Of a DNA stretch of 64,000 bases, positions 35,189 through 43,709 are shown in pieces. Every line of letters starts with the position of its first letter. The first letter of the stretch is position 1. The notes beneath the pieces were generated by a model. It was not told the origin of the DNA. It saw only the letters and a program-made list of their open reading frames with translations, and did not search any database. A program made the translations under genes and the position numbers. Location: assembly GCF_900104345.1 (NCBI RefSeq), contig NZ_FNJN01000005.1, forward strand, positions 1 to 64,000, read 5' to 3'. This DNA comes from Microbacterium testaceum StLB037. Lineage in GTDB: Bacteria; Actinomycetota; Actinomycetes; Actinomycetales; Microbacteriaceae.

Positions 35189-36391
35189 TCAGTCGTTGGC
35201 GACGTGGCGCACGGGCAGGCGGTGAACGGGTGCGACGGGGCGTGTCGGCTGCTGACGGCTCGACGGTCGTGGGGTGAGGACGCTCACCGTGGCTTCGGCT
35301 GTCGAAGCCGCGGCCGGCGACCAATCCAGCCAGCGATGGAAGTACGCCGCGCTGAGTCCGATGGAGGTACTGACGGCCGATACGTTCCGCTCGAACGTCG
35401 GCTGCGTTCCTTGCGTCAGGGTCTTCTGCAGCCAGACGGCAGACTCGTTGCCCACCTCGATAGGCTCCTGCTTATTCCATCGCCGCGCGGAGATCTGCTT
35501 GAACAAGCTGCGAGCATGATCGTCGTCGATCACACCGAGTTGGCGGAAGCGGGTCACGAACGCCTTGACGGAGAACCCCCACTTCTCCTTCAACCTCGTC
35601 AGAGCGGTGAGGGAGACGCGTGCCCCTGCAAGGTCGTTGATGACGGCATCCCCGGGTGCAAGGAAAGCGGAGGCGAAACGGTGCGCTTCGTTCTCGCGTC
35701 TAGTCGCGTCGGGCGCAGATACAGGTTGAGACCGCCCGGCGTGCAGGACGAGGTGCCCGAGCTCGTGCGCGACGGTGACCCGCTGGCGGTCGCCGGGCAC
35801 GGCATGTTCGGGTGAGGTGGAGGATCGGCTGACCCGTATGACGGGGACGTCGTTGATCCGAAGCGACATCCCGAGATGGCGGCCCAGTTCGCTGTCCATG
35901 GGAAGGACAACGACTCCGAGGCGTTCGGCAGCGCGCACAGCGTTGCCAACGCGGGCGCCCTCCTTGATGCCCGCGAGGGTTCGGACGTCGGCCGCTGCGC
36001 GTTCGATCTCGTCCGCGTCGTTGGGGTCGCCGTCGAAGATGGGCAAAGTGTCCACCACTCGCCGTAGACCGAGTGTGGCGAATGCGTCGAGGGCGGTACG
36101 ACTGTCGTGGAGGACGCGGTCAACAGTGCGCTGGGACGCGTCTGCGTACGCGCGCAGCTGTGGTGTGGTGAAGGTGGGCTCCGCGCCGGGGCGGTGGAAG
36201 TACGCCGGTGTGACGTCCAAGACGGCGGCGACCGCGTCGAGAGCGCGCGGGTCCAACCAGCTGAGGTTGCGCTCAGCCATGGAAATGGAGCCGGCCGCGA
36301 TACCCGCTCGTTCGGCAAGCTCTTGCTGGCCGAGACCGTTCCCAAGCCGTAGGCGGAGTAGACGGTCGCCGACCCGAGTGTCCTCACTCAT
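35189..36391 (-). CDS. XRE-HTH and ImmA/IrrE metallopeptidase fusion protein
   Basis: A 400-residue protein with an N-terminal Cro/C1 HTH (GLGQQELAERAGIAAGSISMAE, residues about 19-40) and a central ImmA/IrrE zinc peptidase with HELGH at 209-213 and a downstream third-ligand region ENEAHRFASAFLAP. About 130 C-terminal residues follow. Such proteins cleave or antagonise repressors and are frequent in mobile elements and toxin-antitoxin-like loci. It is the last gene of a three-gene minus-strand set with two small genes of unknown function, next to HEPN and HNH genes. Confidence 0.88.
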   Translation of the reverse strand: MSEDTRVGDRLLRLRLGNGLGQQELAERAGIAAGSISMAERNLSWLDPRALDAVAAVLDVTPAYFHRPGAEPTFTTPQLRAYADASQRTVDRVLHDSRTALDAFATLGLRRVVDTLPIFDGDPNDADEIERAAADVRTLAGIKEGARVGNAVRAAERLGVVVLPMDSELGRHLGMSLRINDVPVIRVSRSSTSPEHAVPGDRQRVTVAHELGHLVLHAGRSQPVSAPDATRRENEAHRFASAFLAPGDAVINDLAGARVSLTALTRLKEKWGFSVKAFVTRFRQLGVIDDDHARSLFKQISARRWNKQEPIEVGNESAVWLQKTLTQGTQPTFERNVSAVSTSIGLSAAYFHRWLDWSPAAASTAEATVSVLTPRPSSRQQPTRPVAPVHRLPVRHVAND

Positions 36392-36415
36392 GTGCGGATC
36401 CTTTCCGATCAGCGG

Positions 36416-36745
36416 CTACGCGTCGAGGGCCCGGCCTTCCTCCCCGAAGTCCTCCTCGTCGCCGAAACCAGGGAGGTCTTCGTCGAGGTCCGTTTCGAAG
36501 CGGCTGAAGTCCGGTTGGGTGCTCGCTCCGAGCAGGATTGGTTTGCCGAGCGTGAGCTCACCCGAGTTGCTGGTGACCTGCAGGACCGGGGCCACGAAGA
36601 AGGTCGGCAGGCCGGATACCTCGATGAGGTAGCCGAAGACATAAGGGTAGTCGGGCTCGAGCAGCGCCTCATCCACCTCGCCCCACGACGATGAGTCGTC
36701 CGTGCGGACACGGAAGCTATCGAGGTGACGCTCGGCCTGCATCAT
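36416..36745 (-). CDS. Acidic hypothetical protein
   Basis: A 109-residue protein, strongly acidic at its C-terminus (ETDLDEDLPGFGDEEDFGEEG). The N-terminal half has alternating hydrophobic strands (YVFGYLIEVSGLPTFFVAP), suggesting a small beta fold. No family recognised. The ATG overlaps the stop of the preceding 50-residue gene by four bases and the stop is 24 bases from the XRE-ImmA start, so the three are probably co-transcribed. Confidence 0.6.
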   Translation of the reverse strand: MMQAERHLDSFRVRTDDSSSWGEVDEALLEPDYPYVFGYLIEVSGLPTFFVAPVLQVTSNSGELTLGKPILLGASTQPDFSRFETDLDEDLPGFGDEEDFGEEGRALDA

Positions 36746-36894
36746 TTTCCGGCAACTATCTTGCGAAGCATAGTTTCGACGAGCTCGTCTCTCCGTTCCA
36801 GATCCTTCGGGTCGGTTCGTCGTCCATCAAAGTCTGAGGAGTTCTCATCGTAAAGTTTTTCCAGACTTTGGATCACGCGCTCCCGTCGCGACAC
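36742..36894 (-). CDS. Small charged protein (about 50 residues)
   Basis: Helical, highly charged peptide (RRERVIQSLEKLYDENSSDF to VETMLRKIVAGK). A GTG at 36894 gives 50 residues but has no clear ribosome site; the frame stays open to 37005, where composition no longer looks coding. It overlaps the acidic gene by four bases, which supports it being real. It could be an antitoxin-like partner in this island, but that is speculation. Confidence 0.4.
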   Translation of the reverse strand: MSRRERVIQSLEKLYDENSSDFDGRRTDPKDLERRDELVETMLRKIVAGK

Positions 36895-37845
36895 GCGAGT
36901 TTGACCGGGGTGCGAAGCGCTCCACGTACGCGAATATAATCGTCGGCTGCTATGGACTGATTGAGCAAACGGTGAACGACATATTGATAGGAGTCGCAGA
37001 GGCATACGACGAAATCTACGACTCCTTAGACAGTTTGCCTTCGAGTGTTCGAAGTGAGTACCGGTCTCTACTCATAAGTTGCCTCCGCGACGGAGAATCG
37101 GCGCGAATACGGGGCCGCGTCGAAGAGAACGAGATCTTGGACGCCCTCAGGCCGGGGCCGACGGAGCGCGCACGCCTCGTGTCCGCGGTCTTCACCTACG
37201 CGTCATCAAACTACCGCTTCGCATATACTCAATCTCTCTGCTCGTCTTTCTGTGGATATCGCCAAAGGTATCAATGTAGGTGCACCCCTCGACCTTCTAG
37301 AGAAAGCGGGGTTCGCAAATTACGAGTCCTTCCTTAAGGACTTGATTGAAAGAAGAAATCAGCTAGCTCATAGCTTCCGAGTCCAGGACCTGCTCTCTTC
37401 GGACCTGCTAAGCACTTACATAGAGTTGGTGGGGAGCTATCTCTATTCGCTGGCTCGTGTAGTTCAACTTGATCTCGTTACGCGTCTGGTGAATTCCCGC
37501 ATGGTCCCCTTGGGTACAGTGGTGAAGCGCTGGAGCAAATGCGTCGGCGTTGTCGTGGACCGTGGGCGACTCGAGGTCGGCGACCGTATCCTGCTCCTGA
37601 AGGAGGGTTGGTGTACCGCGCATCAGGTTGTTTCTCTGCGGTCGGAAGAAGTAGACGGCAATTTCTTCGAGGCGGACGACGAGCCGATCAACCTCGGAAT
37701 CGGCGTCGCACACTCCCCGATAATGCTGAAGGGGCTACGGCCTATCTCATACCAAAGAAGTGGCGCGACTACTGGCCGAGCGACCGACACGCGAGCCCGG
37801 GCTCTGCGGAGGTGGAATCTGGCGCAGAAGACGGCACATAAATGA
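36894..37845 (+). pseudogene. HEPN-family (MAE_28990/MAE_18760-like) nuclease gene, frame-disrupted, with C-terminal beta-barrel-like domain
   Basis: Two overlapping frames make one protein if a +1 shift occurs near 37190-37240. Frame 1 holds STYANIIVGCYGLIEQTVNDI, which resembles the first conserved helix of MAE_28990-type HEPN proteins. Frame 2 holds the HEPN catalytic Rx4H motif RNQLAH (about 37354-37371), then a helical tail and a domain with GVVVDRGRLEVGDRILLL, reminiscent of an EF-Tu domain-2 barrel. Frame 1 has no ATG; GTG 36972 would remove the first helix, and frame 1 is open upstream only to a TAG at 36771. GC content is lower than in neighbouring genes. Truncated and shifted, or expressed by recoding: undecided. 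Confidence 0.5.
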
Positions 37846-37914
37846 TCACCCGTTCTCGAGGCGCGCCCACGCGTGGCGTTCCGTCGGTGAGGGCATTGAC
37901 GCTGCGACAGCGAT

Positions 37915-38961
37915 TTAACGGTTAACGCTTGCGTCGAATGTCGTAATGTTTAAGGTCCAGTTAGCTCTGGGGTCGCCGCCGCTTATCTCCGATGCAACGC
38001 GTGATCTTATGTCCGCGAGATCGTACTCTCTTGGGAAGCCGCTCCAGTCGGCAACCTCGAACCGGGGGTGCGAGGTGGTCAATCCCCAGAAGACGTCGCC
38101 AGAAGTCATGCGGACTGCGCCTTCTTCGAACCTGTATAGAGGGTCGACTTCGTCGTTCACCGCGGTGATCACCAGGTTGACCGTACGCGTGAGTTCGGTG
38201 ATCAACACCGCGACTATCTCTGAATTCAGGAGGTACTCAGATAGTGCGATGTCGTACTGCTTCTCGCTGTCCCGCCCGACGAACCACGTTTCCTTGTGTC
38301 GGCGGCGCACCTCGTACCGGTCCTCCTTGAAAAGGAAGGATGTGTCGATGTGCTGAACGAGAACGTGTAGCAGCGCACCATGCGTCGAGAAGGCGGCGGA
38401 CAATCTGGGGTATTTGGAGGGCCATGTAATCCCCGCCACCCAGGTTGCCGTCTCGCTGAGCATCATTGCGTGTTTGTGGGATACAAAAGGAACAGTGCTG
38501 TTGAGTCGCCGTGTCAGCTCGTCCCAGGCGTCGACATTTAGGCTTTCCTCCCATCGTGCAACGCGCGTTAGCACTGCCTCTTTTTCGACTCTCCCGCTGG
38601 CGACCGGGGGATTGAGCAGGGCGTCCACGCGTCGCTCGTGGTCGGCTTTCAGTTGGAGCAAGTCCTCCACGCTCCAGGCGCTCCCGTTGTCTTTATCAAT
38701 CGCTGTGTGGTGTGTCGGGCAGAGCAGGATTAGATTGTCGTACGCGTCGAGCGAACGCGTGTATTTCGGATCATGGCGCGGACCGGATGGTTTCGATGAC
38801 CTGATGTGCGCCTCCTCACCTATCACCCGTCCGATGGTGGCGGAAGCGTCCTCCGGGTTGCGCAAGTCCGCGACGAGCCGTTGCTCACATGGTGGATAGG
38901 CGCAACGGTTGGCGGCGCTCGACCAAAGCACCTTGCGGGTTTCGACCGTTGCGTTGACCAT
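37915..38961 (-). CDS. HNH endonuclease-like protein
   Basis: A 348-residue protein. The N-terminal third is an HNH zinc-finger nuclease fold: CAYPPC near residues 20-25, the catalytic His in GEEAHIRS, then NLILLCPTHHTAID with the second Cys and His pair. The remaining 230 residues (with several Trp and an RYEVRRRHKETWFVG strand) are not recognised and may sense or bind a target. ATG 38961 follows AGGAG by five bases. HNH nucleases with extra domains are frequent in defence islands; its neighbours (HEPN, XRE-ImmA) suit that. Confidence 0.75.
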   Translation of the reverse strand: MVNATVETRKVLWSSAANRCAYPPCEQRLVADLRNPEDASATIGRVIGEEAHIRSSKPSGPRHDPKYTRSLDAYDNLILLCPTHHTAIDKDNGSAWSVEDLLQLKADHERRVDALLNPPVASGRVEKEAVLTRVARWEESLNVDAWDELTRRLNSTVPFVSHKHAMMLSETATWVAGITWPSKYPRLSAAFSTHGALLHVLVQHIDTSFLFKEDRYEVRRRHKETWFVGRDSEKQYDIALSEYLLNSEIVAVLITELTRTVNLVITAVNDEVDPLYRFEEGAVRMTSGDVFWGLTTSHPRFEVADWSGFPREYDLADIRSRVASEISGGDPRANWTLNITTFDASVNR

Positions 38962-39356
38962 CAGCACTCCTGTGCGCTCGTGTGAAGATGCATGGATCCA
39001 GGGAGGCTCTCTAACCCCCTCGATGCCGGAGAAATTCTCGCGGAATCGAGCAGCCGTGACTTGGCACCGAGCACACTCGACGTCCGCTTCCCCGGGGATT
39101 GTCCCAATGGTAGGCGCCGCGCACCGCCAGACTGCTATCGCCTCACGTCAACCCGAGGTTCGGCGGACGAAGCCGGCTTGTCGACACCGCGGTCGGGAAG
39201 TATCCATCCGCGGCTTGCTAGAAGCTCGCGGGACGCATGGTGTTCGGAGGTCGCAGCGGTGATACGGCAGGCGCGAAGACATACCGCGACGCACAACCCA
39301 ACAAGCAGTCTCTGCGAACCGGTTACCGCGGTGTTACCGCAGACCACAGATGGGCA
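38962..39356. other. Non-coding stretch between the HNH gene and tRNA-Ser
   Basis: No gene is convincing in these 395 bases. It contains the HNH promoter at its left end and a direct repeat of GTTACCGC with a 10-base period around 39321-39340. As the region immediately 3' of a tRNA gene it is where an integrated element would have its attachment core, but I see no second copy of the tRNA end. Confidence 0.4.
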
Positions 39357-39404
39357 GAAAAGAAGGCCCCGAATCCACGCAATTCTGCGGGATCCGGGGC
39401 CTTC
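39357..39404 (-). terminator. Terminator of tRNA-Ser
   Basis: 15-bp stem with one mismatch (39362-39376 with 39390-39404, arm GAAGGCCCC) followed on the minus strand by TTTTC. This is a classical intrinsic terminator right after the tRNA 3' end. Confidence 0.85.
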
Positions 39405-39408
39405 GTGG

Positions 39409-39501
39409 TGGCGGTGACGGTGGGATTTGAACCCACGGTAGGGGTGAACCTACACAACATTTCGAGTGTTGCACCTTCGGCCGCTCGGACACGTCACCGC
39501 C
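39409..39501 (-). tRNA. tRNA-Ser (anticodon CGA)
   Basis: Class II tRNA: acceptor stem GGCGGTG/CACCGCC, anticodon stem CAACA/TGTTG enclosing the loop CTCGAAA (anticodon CGA, reads UCG), a long variable arm, and the T-arm GTGGG-TTCAAAT-CCCAC. CCA is encoded at 39406-39408, directly after the discriminator A. Its 3' end faces the accessory island at 35-39 kb, and a strong terminator follows. Confidence 0.95.
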
Positions 39502-39625
39502 GAATAGCTTACGACAGACTTGCGGATGCCGCGAATCGGCGCCTCGCGCCGGGCCCCGGCATCCGTTCATCCACCGTCGAACGACCCCACTGGTTGCCGC
39601 CCTCGCCCACTGCCAGGATCGAGCC

Positions 39626-40579
39626 ATGAGCGTGATCGAGAACTCGAAGCTGACGGTCGTGGGAGCAGGCAGCGTGGGCGCGAGTGTCGCGTACGCCGCG
39701 CTCATCCGCGGGTCCGCGCGACACGTCGCGCTCTACGACATCGCCGCCGAGAAGGTCGAGGCCGAGGTGCTCGACCTCGCGCACGGGACCCAGTTCACCG
39801 GGTCGAGCGACATCACCGGCGGCAGCGACGTAGCGGTCGCCGAGGGCTCGCACGTGGTCGTGATCACCGCGGGCGCAAAGCAGAATCCCGGCCAGACGCG
39901 CACCGAGCTGGCCGCCACCAACGCCGCGATCATCCGCGACATGATGCCGAAGCTCCTCGAGGTCGCCCCGAACGCGATCTACGTGATCGTCACGAATCCC
40001 TGCGACGTTCTCACGGTCCTCGCGCAAGAGGCGACGGGGCTGCCCAGCCGCCGCATCTTCGCCTCCGGCACGGTCCTCGACACCTCGCGTCTGCGCTGGA
40101 AGCTCGCCCAGCGCGCGGGGGTCGCCACCTCGAGCGTGCACGCGTGGATCGTCGGCGAGCACGGCGACACGGAGTTCCCACTGTGGTCGACCGCGACGAT
40201 CGGCTCCGTGCCGATCACCGAGTTCGAGCTCCCCGGCGGCACGCGCTTCGACCGCGAACAGCTCGATGCCATCGCCGTCGACGTCCGCGACGCCGCGTAC
40301 AAGGTCATCAAGGGCAAGGGCGCGACCAATTACGCGATCGGCCTGTCGAGTGCCCGCATCGTCGAGGCGATCCTGCGCGACGAGCACGCGATCCTCCCGG
40401 TCAGCACGGTGCTCGACGACTTCCACGGCATCAGCGGAATGGCGCTGTCCGTTCCCTCGATCGTCTCGGCGCGCGGGGCGGTGCCGCTGGCGGCGACGCC
40501 GTTCTCGGCCGACGAGCTGACGCTGCTGCGCCGCTCCGCCGACGCTCTGACGACGGTCGCGGGGTCGCTGCGCGGCTGA
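39626..40579 (+). CDS. ldh: L-lactate dehydrogenase
   Basis: NAD-dependent enzyme interconverting pyruvate and L-lactate (317 residues). It shows the Rossmann motif GAGSVGASVA, Asp38 for NAD ribose, the active-site loop GAKQNPGQTR with Gln86 (Gln selects lactate, Arg would select malate), and the catalytic His179 in GEHGD. Start at the ATG after CAGGA. Stand-alone gene between tRNA-Ser and radA. Confidence 0.92.
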   Translation: MSVIENSKLTVVGAGSVGASVAYAALIRGSARHVALYDIAAEKVEAEVLDLAHGTQFTGSSDITGGSDVAVAEGSHVVVITAGAKQNPGQTRTELAATNAAIIRDMMPKLLEVAPNAIYVIVTNPCDVLTVLAQEATGLPSRRIFASGTVLDTSRLRWKLAQRAGVATSSVHAWIVGEHGDTEFPLWSTATIGSVPITEFELPGGTRFDREQLDAIAVDVRDAAYKVIKGKGATNYAIGLSSARIVEAILRDEHAILPVSTVLDDFHGISGMALSVPSIVSARGAVPLAATPFSADELTLLRRSADALTTVAGSLRG

Positions 40580-40598
40580 GCCAGGACGCGCCGCCGCG

Positions 40599-40660
40599 AT
40601 AAACGCTCTCCGCGATGAGAAACGCACTCCGACGGCGTTTCTCTCGCAGGGGGCGTTTAT
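40599..40660. repeat. Large imperfect inverted repeat between ldh and radA
   Basis: Outer arms ATAAACGC/GCGTTTAT and inner arms GAGAAACGC/GCGTTTCTC pair in register, joined by GCGA/TCGC, with a loop around 40626-40634. The pairing covers about 62 bases. It may terminate ldh or be a dispersed palindromic element. Confidence 0.6.
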
Positions 40661-40751
40661 GGCAACGGGCGCGGCCGCATCGGTCGGGTCGGGTCCGGAT
40701 GCCGGGACCCCGGCGACCGGCGATGTCGGAGGCCCCGCGTAGCCTGAGCAC

Positions 40752-42119
40752 ATGGCATCCCGACGTCCCGCTGCAGCCCCCGCGCCCTACCGGTGCACCG
40801 AGTGCGGATGGACGACGCTGAAGTGGGTCGGACGTTGCGGTGAGTGCCAATCCTGGGGCACCGTGGTCGAGGCGGCGGAGCAGACGGGCATCGTCCGCTC
40901 GATCACGCCGGTCGCTCCGGGGGCCGGGCGCGTCGCCCGCCGCATCACCGAGATCGATACGCAAGACGCTCCCCGCCGCACGAGCGGGGTCGGTGAGTTC
41001 GACCGCGTGCTGGGCGGCGGCATCGTGCCCGGGGCCGCCATCCTGCTCAGCGGCGAGCCGGGCGTGGGCAAGTCAACGCTGCTGCTCGAGGTCGCCGCGC
41101 AGAGCGCCCGCGCCGGCCGACGCGTGCTCTACGCCAGCGGTGAAGAATCAGCGGCACAGGTGCGGTTGCGCGCCGAGCGTACCGGCGCCCTGCACGACGA
41201 GCTCTTCCTCGCGGCCGAGACCGATCTCGCCACGATCCTCGGGCACATCGATCAGGTCGAGCCGGGCCTGCTCATCGTCGACTCGGTGCAGACGGTGTCG
41301 TCGGCGCACAGCGACGGCGCAGCCGGTCAGCCCGCGCAGGTGCGAGAAGTGGCATCCGCCCTCATCCGCGTCGCGAAAGAGCGGGGCCTGCCGATCATCA
41401 TCGTCGGCCACGTCACGAAAGACGGCTCGATCGCGGGCCCGCGCATCCTCGAACACCTCGTCGACGTCGTCTGCCACTTCGAGGGCGACCGCCAGACCTC
41501 GTTGCGCTTCGTCCGCGCGCTCAAGAACCGCTTCGGGCCGACCGACGAGGTCGGGTGCTTCGACATGACCGGCACCGGCATCGCCGAGGTCGCCGATCCG
41601 AGCGCGCTGTTCCTCGGTCACGGCGAACCCGAACCCGGCACGTGCGTCACCATCGCGATGGAGGGCCGGCGCGCTCTGCCCGTGGAAATTCAAGCCCTGG
41701 CCGTGCGACAGACGGCTCCTAACCCGCGGCGCATCGTCAACGGCGTCGATTCCTCGCGCGTCGCGATGGTGCTCGCGGTGCTCGAGAGCCGCATGGGGCT
41801 CACGCTCTCCGACCGCGACGTCTACGTCTCCACCGTCGGCGGGGTGCGGTTGGTCGAACCCGCCGCCGACTTGGCGATCGCGATCGCCGTCGCCAACGCG
41901 GTGAAGAACCGCAAGGTCTCGAAGCGTCTCGCCGCCATCGGCGAACTCACCCTCACGGGCGAGATCCGTAACGTCACGCAGGCCGCCCAGCGCGCGTCCG
42001 AGGCCAAGCGCCTCGGGTACCACACGGTGCTCGACTCCTCGTCGCGCAAACTCGCGCAGGCGCTCAACGAGCTGCAGGTGCGCGGCATGCCGCGCGACGA
42101 CAGCGAACCGGGGTTCTGA
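40752..42119 (+). CDS. radA: DNA repair protein RadA
   Basis: RecA-like ATPase that aids branch migration in recombination (455 residues). N-terminal zinc finger C15-x2-C18-x10-C29-x2-C32, Walker A GEPGVGKST at about 101-109, the RadA-specific KNRFG motif near 260 (RALKNRFGPTDE), and a C-terminal Lon-protease-like domain (VYVSTVGGVRL, GELTLTGEIR). Full length, stand-alone. Confidence 0.97.
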   Translation: MASRRPAAAPAPYRCTECGWTTLKWVGRCGECQSWGTVVEAAEQTGIVRSITPVAPGAGRVARRITEIDTQDAPRRTSGVGEFDRVLGGGIVPGAAILLSGEPGVGKSTLLLEVAAQSARAGRRVLYASGEESAAQVRLRAERTGALHDELFLAAETDLATILGHIDQVEPGLLIVDSVQTVSSAHSDGAAGQPAQVREVASALIRVAKERGLPIIIVGHVTKDGSIAGPRILEHLVDVVCHFEGDRQTSLRFVRALKNRFGPTDEVGCFDMTGTGIAEVADPSALFLGHGEPEPGTCVTIAMEGRRALPVEIQALAVRQTAPNPRRIVNGVDSSRVAMVLAVLESRMGLTLSDRDVYVSTVGGVRLVEPAADLAIAIAVANAVKNRKVSKRLAAIGELTLTGEIRNVTQAAQRASEAKRLGYHTVLDSSSRKLAQALNELQVRGMPRDDSEPGF

Positions 42120-42216
42120 CGGCGCGACCGGCGAGGGAGACGAACCTCAGGGATTCATCAACGGGTCCACGCGGGCGCGGACGGACGGGGCCGGCGGGGC
42201 GACTCGCCCTGCCCGG

Positions 42217-42327
42217 TCAGCGACCGGGAGGCGCCGACCGGCGACGGCGGTGTGGGGAGGTCATTCCCAGCACGGCGGGGATGACAAGTCCGGCGGCGCA
42301 CACGGCACCGGCGATCAGGTACTCCAT
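42217..42327 (-). CDS. Possible 36-residue membrane peptide
   Basis: An ATG at 42327 opens a 36-codon frame with one hydrophobic helix (YLIAGAVCAAGLVIPAVLG) and a basic tail (HRRRRSAPPGR), the pattern of small membrane proteins. GGAG lies very close to the ATG. Its location in a 278-base gap between radA and a convergent gene leaves room for it, but it has no other support. Confidence 0.3.
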   Translation of the reverse strand: MEYLIAGAVCAAGLVIPAVLGMTSPHRRRRSAPPGR

Positions 42328-42397
42328 GGCTCCGAGTCTTACACGCGCCGCCCTCGCGCGCGAGTTCGCAGCGCCCGCTCTCGAACCGGCCCGCTGT

Positions 42398-42808
42398 TCA
42401 GGCGTCGAGGGCAGCGATCAGATCGACGGGCGAAGCCTGGATTGGGTGCGGTCCCGCGATGTCGATGAACACGGTGGTGATGGCATCCTGATGCGTTCCG
42501 AGGAACGTGCGCAGCCACTGCGGTGACTGCAGGGCCACGTGCGGCGGCAGCGTCTCGGGCTTGTGCGCCGCGTCACTGAAGAGCAACAGCGCCAGCTGGC
42601 CGGTATTCGGGTCGCGGTAGGTCCACACCTCGCCGACGCTGAGCGGGTTGTCGGCGTCGCCGGGGGTCATCAGCGGCACGACCGTCGGCCCGTGCCGCAG
42701 GGCGAAGGCGATCGCGGCCATGTCCTGCGTCTGCAGGGCGTCGACGAGCGCGGTGTTCCTGAAGTCCACGTCGAGCTTCTTCCCCTTGCGCTTCTTGCCT
42801 GCGGCCAT
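42398..42808 (-). CDS. Hypothetical protein, SseB-like
   Basis: A 136-residue protein with a basic start (AAGKKRKGKKLDVDF), then a compact alpha/beta region with PLMTPGD, WTYRDPNTGQLALLLFSDA and VFIDIAGP that resembles the SseB N-terminal domain. The function of this family in actinobacteria is unknown. Monocistronic; 160 bases of featureless sequence separate it from the GntR gene upstream. Confidence 0.65.
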   Translation of the reverse strand: MAAGKKRKGKKLDVDFRNTALVDALQTQDMAAIAFALRHGPTVVPLMTPGDADNPLSVGEVWTYRDPNTGQLALLLFSDAAHKPETLPPHVALQSPQWLRTFLGTHQDAITTVFIDIAGPHPIQASPVDLIAALDA

Positions 42809-42967
42809 CCTCCGAGCCTAATCGCGCGGGGCGCCGGGGCCGCATCGACGGTTCGGGCGGATCTCGCCGTTCGGGGCGCACGATCCTCGCCCCACAGCGC
42901 AGGACCCGCCCCGAACGCAGCCAGCGCGGCGCCAAGACCCCTGGTCCGCGCGGCCCCACGCGACCCC

Positions 42968-43684
42968 CTACGCCAGGAACCCCCGCAGCAACGCCTCGGA
43001 TCCGGCGAGGTGGTCGCGCATCGCCGCGTGGGCGGCATCCGGTCTTCCGGCGAGGATCGCCGACACGATCGCCGCATGCTGCGAGGTCGAGTGTTCGATG
43101 TTGCGCGGCAGCAGCGGAAAGGTGTCGAGCCAGGCGTTCACCCGCGCGCGGTTGTCGGCCACGAGCGGAACGAGCGAGGGGATGCCGGCGAACTCCGCGA
43201 TCGTGAGGTGCAGCAGGGTGTCGAGTCGGCGGTAGTCCTCCCCCTCGGCGAGCGCGGCCGCTTCGTGCCGCGCCCAGAGCACGTCGCGCTCCTCGGCCGA
43301 CAGGGAGCGTCCCGCCGCAGCCCACGCCGCTCCGGGTTCGAGGACGCCGCGCAGGGCGATGACGTCCGACAGTTCGGCGGGTGAGACGACGGCCGGTTCC
43401 GACGGCCGCGGCACGGGGTCGACGACGAAGGTGCCGCCGTAGCGACCGCGCCGGGTCTCGAGCCATCCGGCATCCGACAATTCCCGCAGAGCCTCGCGCA
43501 CGGTGTCGCGGCTCACGCCGTACAGGGCGGCGAGTTCGCGTTCCGCGGGCAGCGACTCCCCCGGGGCGACGAGCCCGAGCCGAACGGTCTGCACGATGCG
43601 CGCGGTGGTGTCTTCGAGCGCGTTGCCGGTGCGCACGGGACGGTACACGGCCCGGCGCAGGTCGTCGAGCGGCGCGTCTGTCAC
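42968..43684 (-). CDS. GntR family regulator, FadR/FCD subfamily
   Basis: A 238-residue regulator with winged HTH (LPAERELAALYGVSRDTVREALRELSDAGWLETRRGRYGGTFV) and a C-terminal FCD helical domain whose metal-ligand pattern is visible (DTLLHLTI, HAAIVSAI, MRDHL). It lies directly downstream of the SDR gene (25-base gap), in the same direction as the gamma-glutamyl pathway genes, so it probably regulates them. Confidence 0.9.
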   Translation of the reverse strand: MTDAPLDDLRRAVYRPVRTGNALEDTTARIVQTVRLGLVAPGESLPAERELAALYGVSRDTVREALRELSDAGWLETRRGRYGGTFVVDPVPRPSEPAVVSPAELSDVIALRGVLEPGAAWAAAGRSLSAEERDVLWARHEAAALAEGEDYRRLDTLLHLTIAEFAGIPSLVPLVADNRARVNAWLDTFPLLPRNIEHSTSQHAAIVSAILAGRPDAAHAAMRDHLAGSEALLRGFLA

Positions 43685-43709
43685 CCTCTCAGCCTGTCAC
43701 GTCACCGGT

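Noticed and set aside
36935..36940. Perfect TATAAT as a promoter for the HEPN frame
   Set aside because: No suitable -35 at 16-19 bases (TTGACC is 28 bases away), and the hexamer lies within a stretch that looks like the conserved first HEPN helix.
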